A stretch of DNA of 64,000 bases from NCBI RefSeq assembly GCF_920987055.1, contig NZ_CAKLBX010000001.1:978501-1042500 (forward strand). Direction: 5' to 3'. The stretch comes from Novosphingobium sp. CECT 9465. GTDB lineage: Bacteria; Pseudomonadota; Alphaproteobacteria; Sphingomonadales; Sphingomonadaceae. How positions within the stretch are numbered: the first letter of the stretch is position 1; every line of letters starts with the position of its first letter. A program made the translations under genes and the position numbers. The notes under the pieces were generated by a model. That model saw nothing but the letters and a program-made list of their open reading frames with translations, was not told where the DNA came from and made no database searches. Below are positions 56,760 through 64,000 of the stretch, in pieces.

Positions 56760-57702
56760 ATGGCCTACCGCAAGCGGCAGGGCAGCGGCGTGTCGCCCGC
56801 CACCCCCATCACCCAGGAAATCATCGCCCGTCTGGAAGCAGGCACCAAGCCGTGGATCAAGCCGTGGCGCGGCGTGCCCGTTTCGCGGCCCCTGCGGGCC
56901 TGCGGAATTCCGTACCGGGGCATGAACGTGTTCTGGTTATGGATGGTCGCCGACATGTGCGGCTACGCCTCGCCGTTCTGGATGACCTACAACCAGGCAA
57001 AATCGCTCGGAGCCCAAGTCCGCCAGGGTCAGAAGTCGACCATCGCGATCTTCTACAAGAGCTACACCAAAGAGGTGGAAGCCCCCGATACGGGCGAAAA
57101 GACCGACGAAGCCCGACGGGTGCTGAAGGCCTATTCAGTCTTCAATGCCGATCAGGTCGAAGGTCTGCCCGAGCGCTTTCATCCGGTCACGACATTGGAG
57201 CTTGTCGAGCCCGAAGGGCGCGAGGCCGAGCTCGACGCCTTCTTCGCTGCCATCCCCGTCAACCTGCGCCACCAAGGCTGCGAAGCCTATTACGAACCGA
57301 CTGCGGATCGCGTCACAATGCCGCCGGTCAGCCTATTCTCTGGGTTCGATCACTACTACGCCACGCTTGCACCACGAGTTGTCGCACTGGACCGGCCATG
57401 CGAGCCGTCTGGGACGTGATCTCAAGAACCGCTTCGGCACAGCGGCCTATGCCGCCGAAGAACTCGTCGCCGAACTCTCCGGCGCCATGCTGGGCGCCGA
57501 GCTGGGGCTGCCGGTCACGCATCTCGACAGCCACGCCAGCTATATCGAGCATTGGCTCAAGCTCTTGAAGCACGATGACCGCGCCATCCTGACCGCTGCG
57601 GCCAAGGCCGAAGAAGCTGCGAGCCTGCTGCTGAAGCTCGGCGGGAGGGTCACTCCAGAGCAGTTCGACGACGCGTCAGACGACGCTGCGCTTGCGGCCT
57701 GA
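56760..57702 (+). pseudogene. ardC: ArdC-type antirestriction/ssDNA-binding metalloprotein, frameshifted
   Basis: The N-terminal ssDNA-binding part (RLEAGTKPWIKPWRG, RPLRACGIPYRGMN, WMTYNQAKSLGAQVRQGQKS) reads in one frame to about 57370; the metalloprotease-like part with HELSHWTGH (HExxH) continues in the +1 frame to 57702. A one-base insertion near 57369-57371 (ACGCTTGCACCACGAG) explains it: removing the A gives TLAHELSHWTGH. Full length would be about 313 residues. Either a true disablement or a sequencing error. ArdC homologues protect incoming conjugative DNA from restriction. Confidence 0.85.
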
Positions 57703-57713
57703 GGGAGGATACC

Positions 57714-58136
57714 ATGGGCCGATCGGTCAGCTATCCCAGCGGCGCAATTGTCGCCTTCACGGTGATCGAGGTCGAAATCGACGACGACTGGGAATTCGAG
57801 TATGAATGGCTGCGCGACGACCTGCGCGAGCGCGCAGTCCGAGCCTTCCCTTCGCTGATCCCGCATGACGGCTGGCGCGGCAGGGAAGACCGGATCCTAT
57901 TACGCAATGCCTATGCGGATTTCGGCGTATCGGTCTACGGCGGGCTGGTGGCCGTCTGGATCGCCGAACGCGATGACGGGGCCTATTGGGACGCCGATTG
58001 GCGCACGGCCCGTTCACCCCGCGCACAGCGCTGGCTGTCCCAGATCGCATCCCGCTTCGATGCCTTGTTCGGCGACTATGATTGCCTCGGGCATATGTCG
58101 AACGGCGAGGGGGTTTACACCAAGCGCGCAGCTTGA
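57714..58136 (+). CDS. Hypothetical protein of the plasmid/ICE module
   Basis: 140 residues, acidic and aromatic-rich (IEVEIDDDWEFEYEWL, DGWRGREDRILL, GGLVAVWIAE). Starts 11 bases after the ardC stop behind GGGAGG, so it is probably in the ardC transcript. No family recognised; similar small genes accompany ardC in sphingomonad plasmids, which is a recollection and not checked. Confidence 0.7.
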   Translation: MGRSVSYPSGAIVAFTVIEVEIDDDWEFEYEWLRDDLRERAVRAFPSLIPHDGWRGREDRILLRNAYADFGVSVYGGLVAVWIAERDDGAYWDADWRTARSPRAQRWLSQIASRFDALFGDYDCLGHMSNGEGVYTKRAA

Positions 58137-58437
58137 GCTCCGCGAGTTGGTAACGCCCAGAGCTTTGGGTTGCCATCCCTGACTGAGCTTTACCGGCCGG
58201 TCATGGCACTGCCCGAGCGAGAGAGGCCCTGGGCCAGCCGCCAGTCTTGCGCAACCCGGCTTGGGCGGGCCCGTGTTGGCCTTGCCCCTTCGGGCTCAAG
58301 GCCTGCCCGCGCCAGCCCGCCAAGCCGGGTTTCCCCTGACGGGTGCGCAATCCTGCCTGACTGCTGGCCCTGACGGGCTCTCGCTGGCGCAGCCATGAAC
58401 GGGTGCGTCGGCCTCACGTCAGTCAGGAGGAAATCCC
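58137..58437. other. Gene-free region with nested palindromes
   Basis: 301 bases without a gene; holds the 79-base palindromic structure at 58253-58331 and GC-rich flanks. The next gene has an AGGAGG site at its 3' end. Confidence 0.6.
58253..58331. repeat. Long imperfect nested palindrome
   Basis: Outer arms: AACCCGGCTTGGGCGGGC (58253-58270) and its near reverse complement at 58315-58331 (one base missing). Inner arms: GGCCTTG (58278-58284) and CAAGGCC (58297-58303) around a CCCC-TTC-GGG loop. No T tract, so not a simple terminator. Confidence 0.7.
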
Positions 58438-59391
58438 ATGCACACGTCATTTGCCGACCAACTCGCCGGGCTCGATCTCGCCGGCTTCTCCGTCGGTCCT
58501 GCTCCCCTATCGACAAGCGATTTCCCAGTCCGGGAGGCGGTCGTCCAAACCCTCGAAGCGGTCTGGTCCGATCTTTTCGCCATGGTGTCCGGGACCGCTC
58601 TTGAAGCCGACGCCGAGGATCTTGGCTGGGCCTTCGTCAACATCTTTCACCGCTCGGCGGAACGCAAATCGACTGCCCTTGACCGGGCGACCGACGAGGT
58701 CCGCGCGCTGATTGCTACGGCCGATGGATCCGAGGTCCACACCCATGACCTTGAGACCCAGGTTGAGCGGGCGCAATGCGCAGAAAGCGCGATGCTGGCA
58801 CTCGAAGAGATGCGCGAAGTCGCAGCAGGCCTATACCTCAACGAGTTCGGTTCCTCCTGGAAGCCAGTCTCCAGTTCTCGCTTCAATCACAGTGCAATGC
58901 TGACCTCGGCGCTCGTCGAAGGTCGCGACTTCCTGCGCGCCCGCGCCGAGGCCAAACGCCGTGCGGCCGTGCCCGAAGGAACCCCGGTCGTGTTCGCCGG
59001 AGGGCGCACCCGTCATGCTACCGAAGACGATGCGCTGACCTTCGGCAACAATGTCTGGGCCACGCTCGACAAGGTCCGCGACCGCGTGCCGGATATGGTC
59101 TTGATCCATGGCGGCGACACCAAGGGCGTCGACCGTCTGGCTTCGAGCTGGGCTGAACGTCGCGGCATCCCGCAGGTGACATTCTCGCTGGATATGCGCC
59201 TGGGCGCCCGTGCCGGCTTCAAGCGCAACGAGCGGATGCTTTCCCTCGATCCGCGCTACGTCATTGCGTTCCCGGGTAATGGCGTACTCGAACGCCTGGT
59301 GATCGAGGCCAAGGCTCGGCGGATCACCGTTGTCGATCGCCGCGGGCCCCTCGGTACCAATCCGAAGAACACTTCGGCCAGGACCGACTAG
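58438..59391 (+). CDS. DUF2493 (SLOG/YspA-like) protein
   Basis: 317 residues. The N-terminal half is helical; the C-terminal DUF2493 domain starts VVFAGGRTR and contains MVLIHGGDTKGVDRLASSWAE, the glycine/Asp pattern of the DprA-like SLOG nucleotide-binding fold, ending YVIAFPGNGV. SLOG proteins bind nucleotide-derived ligands and are frequent in mobile elements; the ligand is unknown. AGGAGG ribosome site before the ATG. Confidence 0.85.
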   Translation: MHTSFADQLAGLDLAGFSVGPAPLSTSDFPVREAVVQTLEAVWSDLFAMVSGTALEADAEDLGWAFVNIFHRSAERKSTALDRATDEVRALIATADGSEVHTHDLETQVERAQCAESAMLALEEMREVAAGLYLNEFGSSWKPVSSSRFNHSAMLTSALVEGRDFLRARAEAKRRAAVPEGTPVVFAGGRTRHATEDDALTFGNNVWATLDKVRDRVPDMVLIHGGDTKGVDRLASSWAERRGIPQVTFSLDMRLGARAGFKRNERMLSLDPRYVIAFPGNGVLERLVIEAKARRITVVDRRGPLGTNPKNTSARTD

Positions 59392-59408
59392 GGCCCTGAC
59401 GGTCTTCG

Positions 59409-59433
59409 CGCCAGCGCCGGATCGGCGCTGGCG
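59409..59433 (+). other. Perfect 10-bp hairpin after the DUF2493 gene
   Basis: CGCCAGCGCC-GGATC-GGCGCTGGCG, 17 bases after the stop; no T tract, so an RNA-processing or weak terminator hairpin. Confidence 0.6.
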
Positions 59434-59513
59434 TCGCCCATCAGAGGAAAGGCGTGCGCCTGTCGGTTGGAGCCAGCAAATGGTCGTTGGCTCCTTTCTA
59501 CAGGAGGTATTCC

Positions 59514-59975
59514 ATGATCGATATCGAGGCCGTGATGGCCGACTTTGCCGTTCTTCAGGCCCAGCGGCAGGCCCAGGTGGTCGCAGAGATTCAGCAGCTC
59601 AAGACCGTCATTCTCCCGCGCTTGCAGGAAGCCGGAATCGCCCGCGTCGAGATCCGCTTTGACGGCTGCGGCGACAGCGGTGCTGTTGAGGAATGCGCGT
59701 GCCTCGATGCCGCTGGTGCCGCGATCGCGTGCCCCGATGTCACCATTCTGGAAGACGAAGCAGGCAACTCGGATGGTGACGGTTCCGCGGAGCTGCACTC
59801 ACTCGGCCAAGCTCTCGAGCAGCTGACCTATCTGGCGCTCGAACGTCACCATCCTGGCTGGGAGATCAACGACGGTGCCTGCGGCGAACTGGTGATCGAT
59901 GTGGCTGAAGCGACCTTCGTGCTCGACTGCAGTCTGCGCTTCACCGCGACCGATGATCACAGGACCGAGCTCTAG
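59514..59975 (+). CDS. DUF6878-type hypothetical protein
   Basis: 153 residues from the ATG five bases after AGGAGGT; the open frame before it is ignored. Pattern LQEAGIARVEIRFDGCGDSGAVEE and HHPGWEINDGACGELVIDV is conserved-looking and matches my memory of DUF6878, common beside DUF2493 and DUF6915 on plasmids. Function unknown. Confidence 0.7.
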   Translation: MIDIEAVMADFAVLQAQRQAQVVAEIQQLKTVILPRLQEAGIARVEIRFDGCGDSGAVEECACLDAAGAAIACPDVTILEDEAGNSDGDGSAELHSLGQALEQLTYLALERHHPGWEINDGACGELVIDVAEATFVLDCSLRFTATDDHRTEL

Positions 59976-59985
59976 GAGACCTGGC

Positions 59986-60414
59986 ATGGCACATTGCTAC
60001 TACCACGCCCTCTCGTCGGTCCGAAAATGGGGCGGCACGGTCGATGACTATCTCCCGCTGCACCAGTGGTTCGACCAGTCGAAGGCTATTCTCGCAGCCC
60101 CCCGTCATCGCGCGCTGCGGCACCATGCCGAGGGGATATTCATGCTCGAAACACTCTTCGGCGAGACCCTCGTCAATGCCGATGGCCGGGTCGTTCCGGT
60201 GCGTCTGGTCGGCGAACAGCACGTACGCTAGCCCCAAGGCTCTATCCCCTCCTTTGCGGACTGGGCGCGCTTGATCACGCCGCAAGCCTGGATGCTTCGA
60301 GGCAACCCTCTGGACGGCGCTGAAGGGGTGACGATCGATATGCCTCTCCCCGGCGAAGCAGTTTCGTCCAGGAATGAGCCACCGGTTGGAGGAGCGGTCA
60401 GTACGATGATCTAG
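59986..60414 (+). pseudogene. DUF6915-type protein interrupted by an in-frame TAG
   Basis: From the ATG at 59986 (AGGAGA upstream) the frame gives AHCYYHALSSVRKWGGTVDDYLP and RALRHHAEGIFMLETLFGE, ending HVR at a TAG (60229-60231). The same frame then stays open to 60414 and reads like the rest of the family, IPSFADWARLITPQAWMLRG. So the full protein would be about 142 residues and the TAG is probably a nonsense mutation. The 81-residue product might still be made. Confidence 0.75.
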
Positions 60415-60716
60415 GAAGGGGTTCTCCGGTGGAAGGTGGGGAGGGAATGATCCGGCCAAGACCGGAGGGAAACGAGGCAGGGCAAACCTGTTCAAGGCAT
60501 CCAGCTCCACCCGGCTTCGATGCAAACCTGTCCCTGAATCACCCCCCGTCGAGACGCGCAACCCGGATCAGGTCCGGCCGAGTTGCCGGGCTGTGCCCGG
60601 CTGCCCGCACCACCCGAACCAGTTCCGGGTTCCCCTTCGGTGCGCTTCGCCGCGGGGTGCTTCTGCTCGGGTTTGCAGCCGGGATGGACCCGGAATGCTC
60701 GATCAGGAGAAAGCCC
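60415..60716. other. Gene-free leader before ssb
   Basis: 302 bases. Contains a GCCGGG-CTGTG-CCCGGC hairpin at 60585-60601 and an AGGAGA site just before ssb. The open frame through it is not protein-like. Confidence 0.55.
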
Positions 60717-61106
60717 ATGACCAATCTCGTTATCCTCGTTGGCCGCATCGCTCGCGACCCCGAGACCCGCACCACCCAGGGTGGAACCAGCATCACCTCG
60801 ATCTCGGTCGTGACCGACCGTCCCGCCCGCAAGGATGGCAAGACCTACAAGGACGAAAACGGCTACACCGCCAAGGACAGCGAATTCCACCGGATCACCT
60901 GCTTCAACGGCCTGGGCCAGAACGTCGCCAAGTACTGCACCAAGGGCCAGCTCGTGACGGTCGAAGGGCGCATCCACTACACCCAGTGGGAAGATCAGAG
61001 CGGCACCAAGCGCTACGGCTGCGAGATCATCGCCGACAAGGTCGACTTCCTCACCAAGGGCCGTTCGGGCAGCAACGAGGGAGCCCCCGACATCGACGAG
61101 GACTGA
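60717..61106 (+). CDS. ssb: Single-stranded DNA-binding protein of the mobile element
   Basis: 129 residues, one OB fold: NLVILVGRIARDPETRTTQGG, EFHRITCFNGLGQNVAKYC, TVEGRIHYTQWEDQSG and IADKVDFL. Shorter than chromosomal SSB, with only a brief acidic tail (PDIDED) and no long Gly/Pro linker. Likely coats element DNA during transfer. ATG at 60717 behind AGGAGA; a strong terminator follows. Confidence 0.94.
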   Translation: MTNLVILVGRIARDPETRTTQGGTSITSISVVTDRPARKDGKTYKDENGYTAKDSEFHRITCFNGLGQNVAKYCTKGQLVTVEGRIHYTQWEDQSGTKRYGCEIIADKVDFLTKGRSGSNEGAPDIDED

Positions 61107-61126
61107 ATGTCCTCACCCTGCGACAA

Positions 61127-61158
61127 GGCCCCGGTGGCAGACGCCATCGGGGCCTTTT
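61127..61158 (+). terminator. Rho-independent terminator after ssb
   Basis: GGCCCCGGTGGC pairs with GCCATCGGGGCC (one G-U) across AGAC, followed by TTTT. Confidence 0.92.
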
Positions 61159-61221
61159 CCTTTGTACGCCGGCGATGCGGCGGCGCGGGGCATCGAACCC
61201 CTTGCCGCCGCGGGGTGGGCT

Positions 61222-61452
61222 TTACGCGGGAGCAATCCGCTTCAGCGTTTCCTCGATTCCGAGTGCCATTGCTCCTCGCACGATCTGACGCAGTTGCGCT
61301 GGTTCGATCGTCTCGGCGCCGCACTCGATCAGCAGCTTTCCGAGTTCGGTCGCTGCCTCTTCGCGGAGACGAGCCTCCTCGTTCTCGAGTTGAGCACGCT
61401 GTTCACGCAGCTTCCTCAGCGCATCGCGTGCAGTAGGTTTGGACCTGGCCAT
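61222..61452 (-). CDS. DUF6437-type small protein
   Basis: 76 residues from the ATG at 61452 (ARSKPTARDALRKLREQRAQ); a helical, Glu/Arg-rich coiled-coil half followed by LIECGAETIEPAQLRQIV. Matches my memory of DUF6437 from sphingomonad plasmids; may be a DNA-associated or assembly protein. Only reverse-strand gene with a good start in this stretch. Function unknown. Confidence 0.7.
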   Translation of the reverse strand: MARSKPTARDALRKLREQRAQLENEEARLREEAATELGKLLIECGAETIEPAQLRQIVRGAMALGIEETLKRIAPA

Positions 61453-61775
61453 AGTGCTTCCTTCTTGCAGGCCGTTGGTCCCCTCCGCTCCCGATCTTGG
61501 CACTGCGGGGGCATGTAGGAAAATGGTTTGTGGGGCAGGCGTCTCGCTTCTGCGCAGGCGTTGGAGAGGTCTCTCTCGCAGAAAGACCAAGTCTGATGCG
61601 GGCTTTGGGGCTGCGTCAAGGACGACGGGGCCCCACCATTTTTACCGGGCAAGCCCGGCAAAAATCGTTGCCCCCATCGCCGCTTCGCGGCCGCTATCGC
61701 GGTCCCTGACCCAGCCCGTCACCCACATCCTTCGCAGCTCCTGATGCGACGCATCAAACATCAGGAGGAAAGATC
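61453..61775. other. Gene-free region with a bidirectional hairpin
   Basis: 323 bases, no gene. Holds the hairpin at 61638-61665 and, at its end, an AGGAGGAAAG site serving the next gene. Confidence 0.55.
61638..61665. terminator. Bidirectional terminator-like hairpin
   Basis: ATTTTT-A-CCGGGC-AA-GCCCGG-C-AAAAAT: a GC stem with T runs on both strands, so it could stop transcription in either direction. Confidence 0.7.
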
Positions 61776-62012
61776 ATGTACGCTTCACTGAACATTGCCG
61801 CTGCTGGTCCCGCCGCCGATCAGGCAGCCTTCGTTGCAGCCCTGGATCAGGCCCATGCCCGGTCCTTTCACAGCTACTTCACACAGTACGTCCTGACCGA
61901 TGACGAGGCAGGATACATCGCGGTCGATGAAGGAGATTACGGTGCCTTGCCCAAGGCCATGCTGGACCGTGTCATCGACACCGTGCCGGGCCGTCTCAGC
62001 GATGAATTCTGA
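61776..62012 (+). CDS. Small hypothetical protein
   Basis: 78 residues with a near-consensus AGGAGGAAAG ribosome site and a strong terminator 12 bases after the stop, so it is a monocistronic, probably well-expressed gene. Composition is mixed (SFHSYFTQYVLTDDEAGYI, LPKAMLDRVIDTVPGRL). No family recognised. Confidence 0.7.
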   Translation: MYASLNIAAAGPAADQAAFVAALDQAHARSFHSYFTQYVLTDDEAGYIAVDEGDYGALPKAMLDRVIDTVPGRLSDEF

Positions 62013-62024
62013 TCCGCCGGTTTG

Positions 62025-62059
62025 GGAGGAAGTCCGTCAGGGCTTCCTCCTTTCTTTTT
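62025..62059 (+). terminator. Rho-independent terminator
   Basis: GGAGGAAG pairs with CTTCCTCC over a ten-base loop, followed by TTTCTTTTT. Confidence 0.88.
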
Positions 62060-62114
62060 GCTCGCAGACCGTTTCGGCATCACTCAGCCGGGACGGGAAG
62101 GCGGGTCGCAAGCG

Positions 62115-62309
62115 TCAGTCGGGCGTATCGGGACGGTCGAGATCGGTGAGCCGCTCTGGCATATCCAGGACCTTCAACGCCGCGGCCTCGATTGCCTCTG
62201 CCTGCGTCGGGAAAGCCTCGGAAGAACTGATCGATACCCCGTTCGGGTAAGTGACTGTCGCCTGGAAGCCGTTGCCCTTCGGTGTCGCACTCAATGTGAC
62301 CTGGCCCAT
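62115..62309 (-). CDS. Small hypothetical protein
   Basis: 64 residues from the ATG at 62309 (GQVTLSATPKGNGFQATVTY, then FPTQAEAIEAAALKVLDMP). A beta hairpin plus helix layout typical of tiny accessory proteins of plasmids; upstream ATG at 62354 adds 15 residues. Not recognised. Confidence is moderate because codon bias is protein-like but no ribosome site is clear. Confidence 0.5.
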   Translation of the reverse strand: MGQVTLSATPKGNGFQATVTYPNGVSISSSEAFPTQAEAIEAAALKVLDMPERLTDLDRPDTPD

Positions 62310-62735
62310 GCCGCGCTTCCTTGCTGCCCTGAATAATGCCCCCATCATAGGCATCGATCTCGTCTGTGCCTATCGCGATCCGAGGGGCGGCAAACCTACC
62401 CAGCGTCCCAGAGATAGGGGTTTGCAAACCGCATCATCCGTTACAGGCTCAATAGCCGGTTCCTGTCCTCGCAGTTGGGGACGGTTGAGCACACCCTACG
62501 CGACTTCTCGCATTGGACAAAAGCCCGGATTTGCTGAGCCGTTGGCGCTTCTTTGAGGCTTTGACGTAGTCAAATCATATTGATTTAAAGTCGAATTTTG
62601 CAAATCACTTCGATTGCAGCTGGCGAAAAATCCGACAGCGCCTGCGTATTTATGTTCTTTACTTGTTCTCATCGATGATTTAGAAAGAGGCCACTTTCGC
62701 AGTGCGTGCCAGGCTCCCGGTCAGGGAGTCATTCA
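62310..62735. other. AT-rich intergenic region before the transfer genes
   Basis: 426 bases without a called gene; from about 62560 to 62695 it is much richer in A/T than the neighbourhood and holds two imperfect direct repeats (62572, 62602). Suitable place for the transfer-operon promoter or an oriT, but no nic consensus was recognised. Confidence 0.5.
62572..62616. repeat. Two 15-base imperfect direct repeats, 30 bases apart
   Basis: CAAATCATATTGATT at 62572 and CAAATCACTTCGATT at 62602; the first is a palindrome (AATCA-TAT-TGATT). Spacing of about three helical turns suits a repressor operator. Confidence 0.55.
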
Positions 62736-63068
62736 ATGTCACGACCAATATCGCTTCAGGTCTACGTAAGCCCTGAGCTCGCTGCGCGGGTGCGGGTTGC
62801 CGCTTCGACAAACGGTCTGCGCGTCAGCGAATGGTTGCGCGGCGTCGTGCTGCGCGCCTGTGCTGACGAGGTGGGTGTCACCAGCGATCGCAACATCCTG
62901 ATCAGGCTCTATCGCCAGTCGCTTTTCTCCATGGTGGGCGTCGATGCCCTGCTTGCAGGCCATGCCGATCACGCATTGCGCGAGCGTGTGCACACGGCAT
63001 TCACCGCACGCTGCCGGGCTGCAGGCGTTGCTGAAACCGCTGACGAGGGAAGCGATCATGAAGCGTAA
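62736..63068 (+). CDS. Ribbon-helix-helix-like small protein ahead of the coupling protein
   Basis: 110 residues from the ATG at 62736 with GGGAG upstream. SRPISLQVYVSPELAARVRVAAS followed by VSEWLRGVVLRAC has the strand plus two-helix layout of RHH DNA-binding proteins such as relaxosome accessory or MobC-like factors. It overlaps the coupling-protein gene by 11 bases, so it may help regulate or assemble transfer. Family not certain. Confidence 0.65.
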   Translation: MSRPISLQVYVSPELAARVRVAASTNGLRVSEWLRGVVLRACADEVGVTSDRNILIRLYRQSLFSMVGVDALLAGHADHALRERVHTAFTARCRAAGVAETADEGSDHEA

Positions 63069-64000
63069 TCTCGGCAATTTCACGCGCGGGAGCCAGCTGA
63101 TCGAGCACTTCAGCTTCATGTTTGCAGCAGGGCTCAAGGCCCCGCTGATCGTGGGGCTCGTCGTTATGGCCTGGACCACATGGGACGTGCTCTCGAGGGG
63201 GCTGTCGGACCACGAGGTCTACTTGTGCTGGATGCGCGTTTACCTGGCCGGTTATCGCTTCATGGAGTTCGATCCGGCAAAGGACGTGGTTCTCAGGTTG
63301 TCGTGGGGCGGTAGCATGACATTGCCGATCGCAATGCTCGACAACTTCCCGCCAATCGTGCGGGCATGGAGCCATATGACCGGTCTGGCAGTGCATGCGC
63401 TGATGGTATCCGGCCTGCTGCTCGTGCCCCTTTTCGTACTCTGGTACTGGCTCGCGTCCCTGTACGGAAAGGTCGCCAAGCAAAGGAAGCATGAGCGCGG
63501 GTCGAAGATCGCAACCATGCGCGAGCTTGTCCGGCAAGTACGAGACTTCAACCGGCAGGAACAGCGCAAGGAATGGCGCGCTGCGCTCGGCTGGCGATGG
63601 ATATTCTGCAGCCGTACCGAGCTGGCAAAAGCATTCCCCTACAAGCCATCGTCAATCGCCGGCATTCCCTATCCCTGGCGGCTCGAGCAGAGCCACGCGA
63701 TGCTGATCGGTACCACCGGCATGGGCAAGACCGTTGCGCTTTCGGACATGGTCGCACAGGCCCGGGCGCGTCGGCAGAGGGCAGTGATCTTCGACCTGAC
63801 CGGGCACTTCATCGAGCACTTCTACGACCCAAAAAGCGATGTCATCCTGAACCCGCTCGATGCACGTTGCCCTCAGTGGAGCGTATTCGACGAATGCCGG
63901 GACGAGGCCGAATTCACGGCAGCGGCAGAAGCGCTGGTGCCCCACGACGGCGGCGGTTCGGAGCAGTTCTGGGTGCTCGCCGCACGCCTGCTGTTTGTCG
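63058..64000 (+). CDS. traD: TraD-type type IV coupling protein (3' partial, runs off right edge)
   Basis: 314 residues visible. Two membrane segments (PLIVGLVVMAW and LMVSGLLLVPLFVLWYWLA) flank a periplasmic loop, then a cytoplasmic ATPase with Walker A LIGTTGMGKTVALSD and AVIFDLTGHFIEHFYDP. The DNA-pumping coupling protein links the relaxosome to the secretion channel. The frame continues past base 64000. Start at ATG 63058, overlapping the preceding stop. Confidence 0.9.
   Translation, partial: MKRNLGNFTRGSQLIEHFSFMFAAGLKAPLIVGLVVMAWTTWDVLSRGLSDHEVYLCWMRVYLAGYRFMEFDPAKDVVLRLSWGGSMTLPIAMLDNFPPIVRAWSHMTGLAVHALMVSGLLLVPLFVLWYWLASLYGKVAKQRKHERGSKIATMRELVRQVRDFNRQEQRKEWRAALGWRWIFCSRTELAKAFPYKPSSIAGIPYPWRLEQSHAMLIGTTGMGKTVALSDMVAQARARRQRAVIFDLTGHFIEHFYDPKSDVILNPLDARCPQWSVFDECRDEAEFTAAAEALVPHDGGGSEQFWVLAARLLFV

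Overview
The window reads as chromosome of a high-GC alphaproteobacterium, most likely a sphingomonad (Sphingomonadales, Novosphingobium-like). The reasons are the division/cell-wall cluster order murF-mraY-murD-ftsW-murG-murC-murB-ddl-ftsQ-ftsA-ftsZ, a GcrA cell-cycle regulator, the cobA-DUF2849-cysI-DUF934-cysH sulfur operon, and an SOS-box-like GAAC-N7-GAAC site. The genus is an inference from gene content and style; no sequence search was run.

1-40.6 kb is ordinary core genome. The dcw cluster (1-13.5 kb) is very compact, with successive 4-base stop/start overlaps, and its first gene is cut by the left edge. After it come a SPOR-domain envelope protein, a YbjN-like protein, proC, a Bax-inhibitor-1 membrane protein, a lipoprotein, tRNA-Ala(CGC), obgE, proB, an NAD-dependent epimerase-like protein and a large exported TPR-CHAT protein. 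The reverse strand then carries assimilatory sulfite/APS reduction (cobA, DUF2849, cysI, DUF934, cysH), an MscS channel, a cystathionine beta-lyase-type enzyme, a small GIY-YIG gene boxed by inverted repeats, and a 3-mercaptopyruvate sulfurtransferase. queF, an acyltransferase, a diguanylate cyclase, gcrA, an ABC-2 permease and hspQ complete the core part.

40.6-64 kb is an integrated mobile element entered at tRNA-Ser(CGA). A P4-type integrase follows the tRNA but is cut off by an IS3-family element. That IS is itself interrupted by a complete 2.24 kb group II intron lying in the sense direction of orfB, so splicing would restore the transposase frame. On the other side of the IS lies a 5'-truncated Strawberry-notch-type helicase, so DNA between integrase and helicase has probably been lost.

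Next is a defence/toxin block. An Xre/MbcA-like antitoxin with a RES toxin sits behind a perfect inverted-repeat operator. A reverse-strand run then reads darT, darG, a three-Cys Gp37/Gp68-family protein, its partner TcmP, a protein with RNase H/DUF3800-like features, and a DUF6933 protein. Upstream of darT are four GAAC/GTTC half-sites spaced exactly 11 bp apart, two of them forming an alphaproteobacterial LexA-type box. This SOS-type-controlled cluster is my best candidate for an undescribed composite system.

From 54.6 kb onward is a plasmid/ICE maintenance and transfer module: a long ParB-like protein, ArdC (frameshifted), a DUF2493 SLOG protein, DUF6878, DUF6915 (in-frame stop), SSB, DUF6437, small unknowns, a ribbon-helix-helix-like protein and the start of a TraD-type coupling protein running off the right edge. 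The several broken genes suggest an element that is losing mobility but keeps its toxin-antitoxin/defence cargo.
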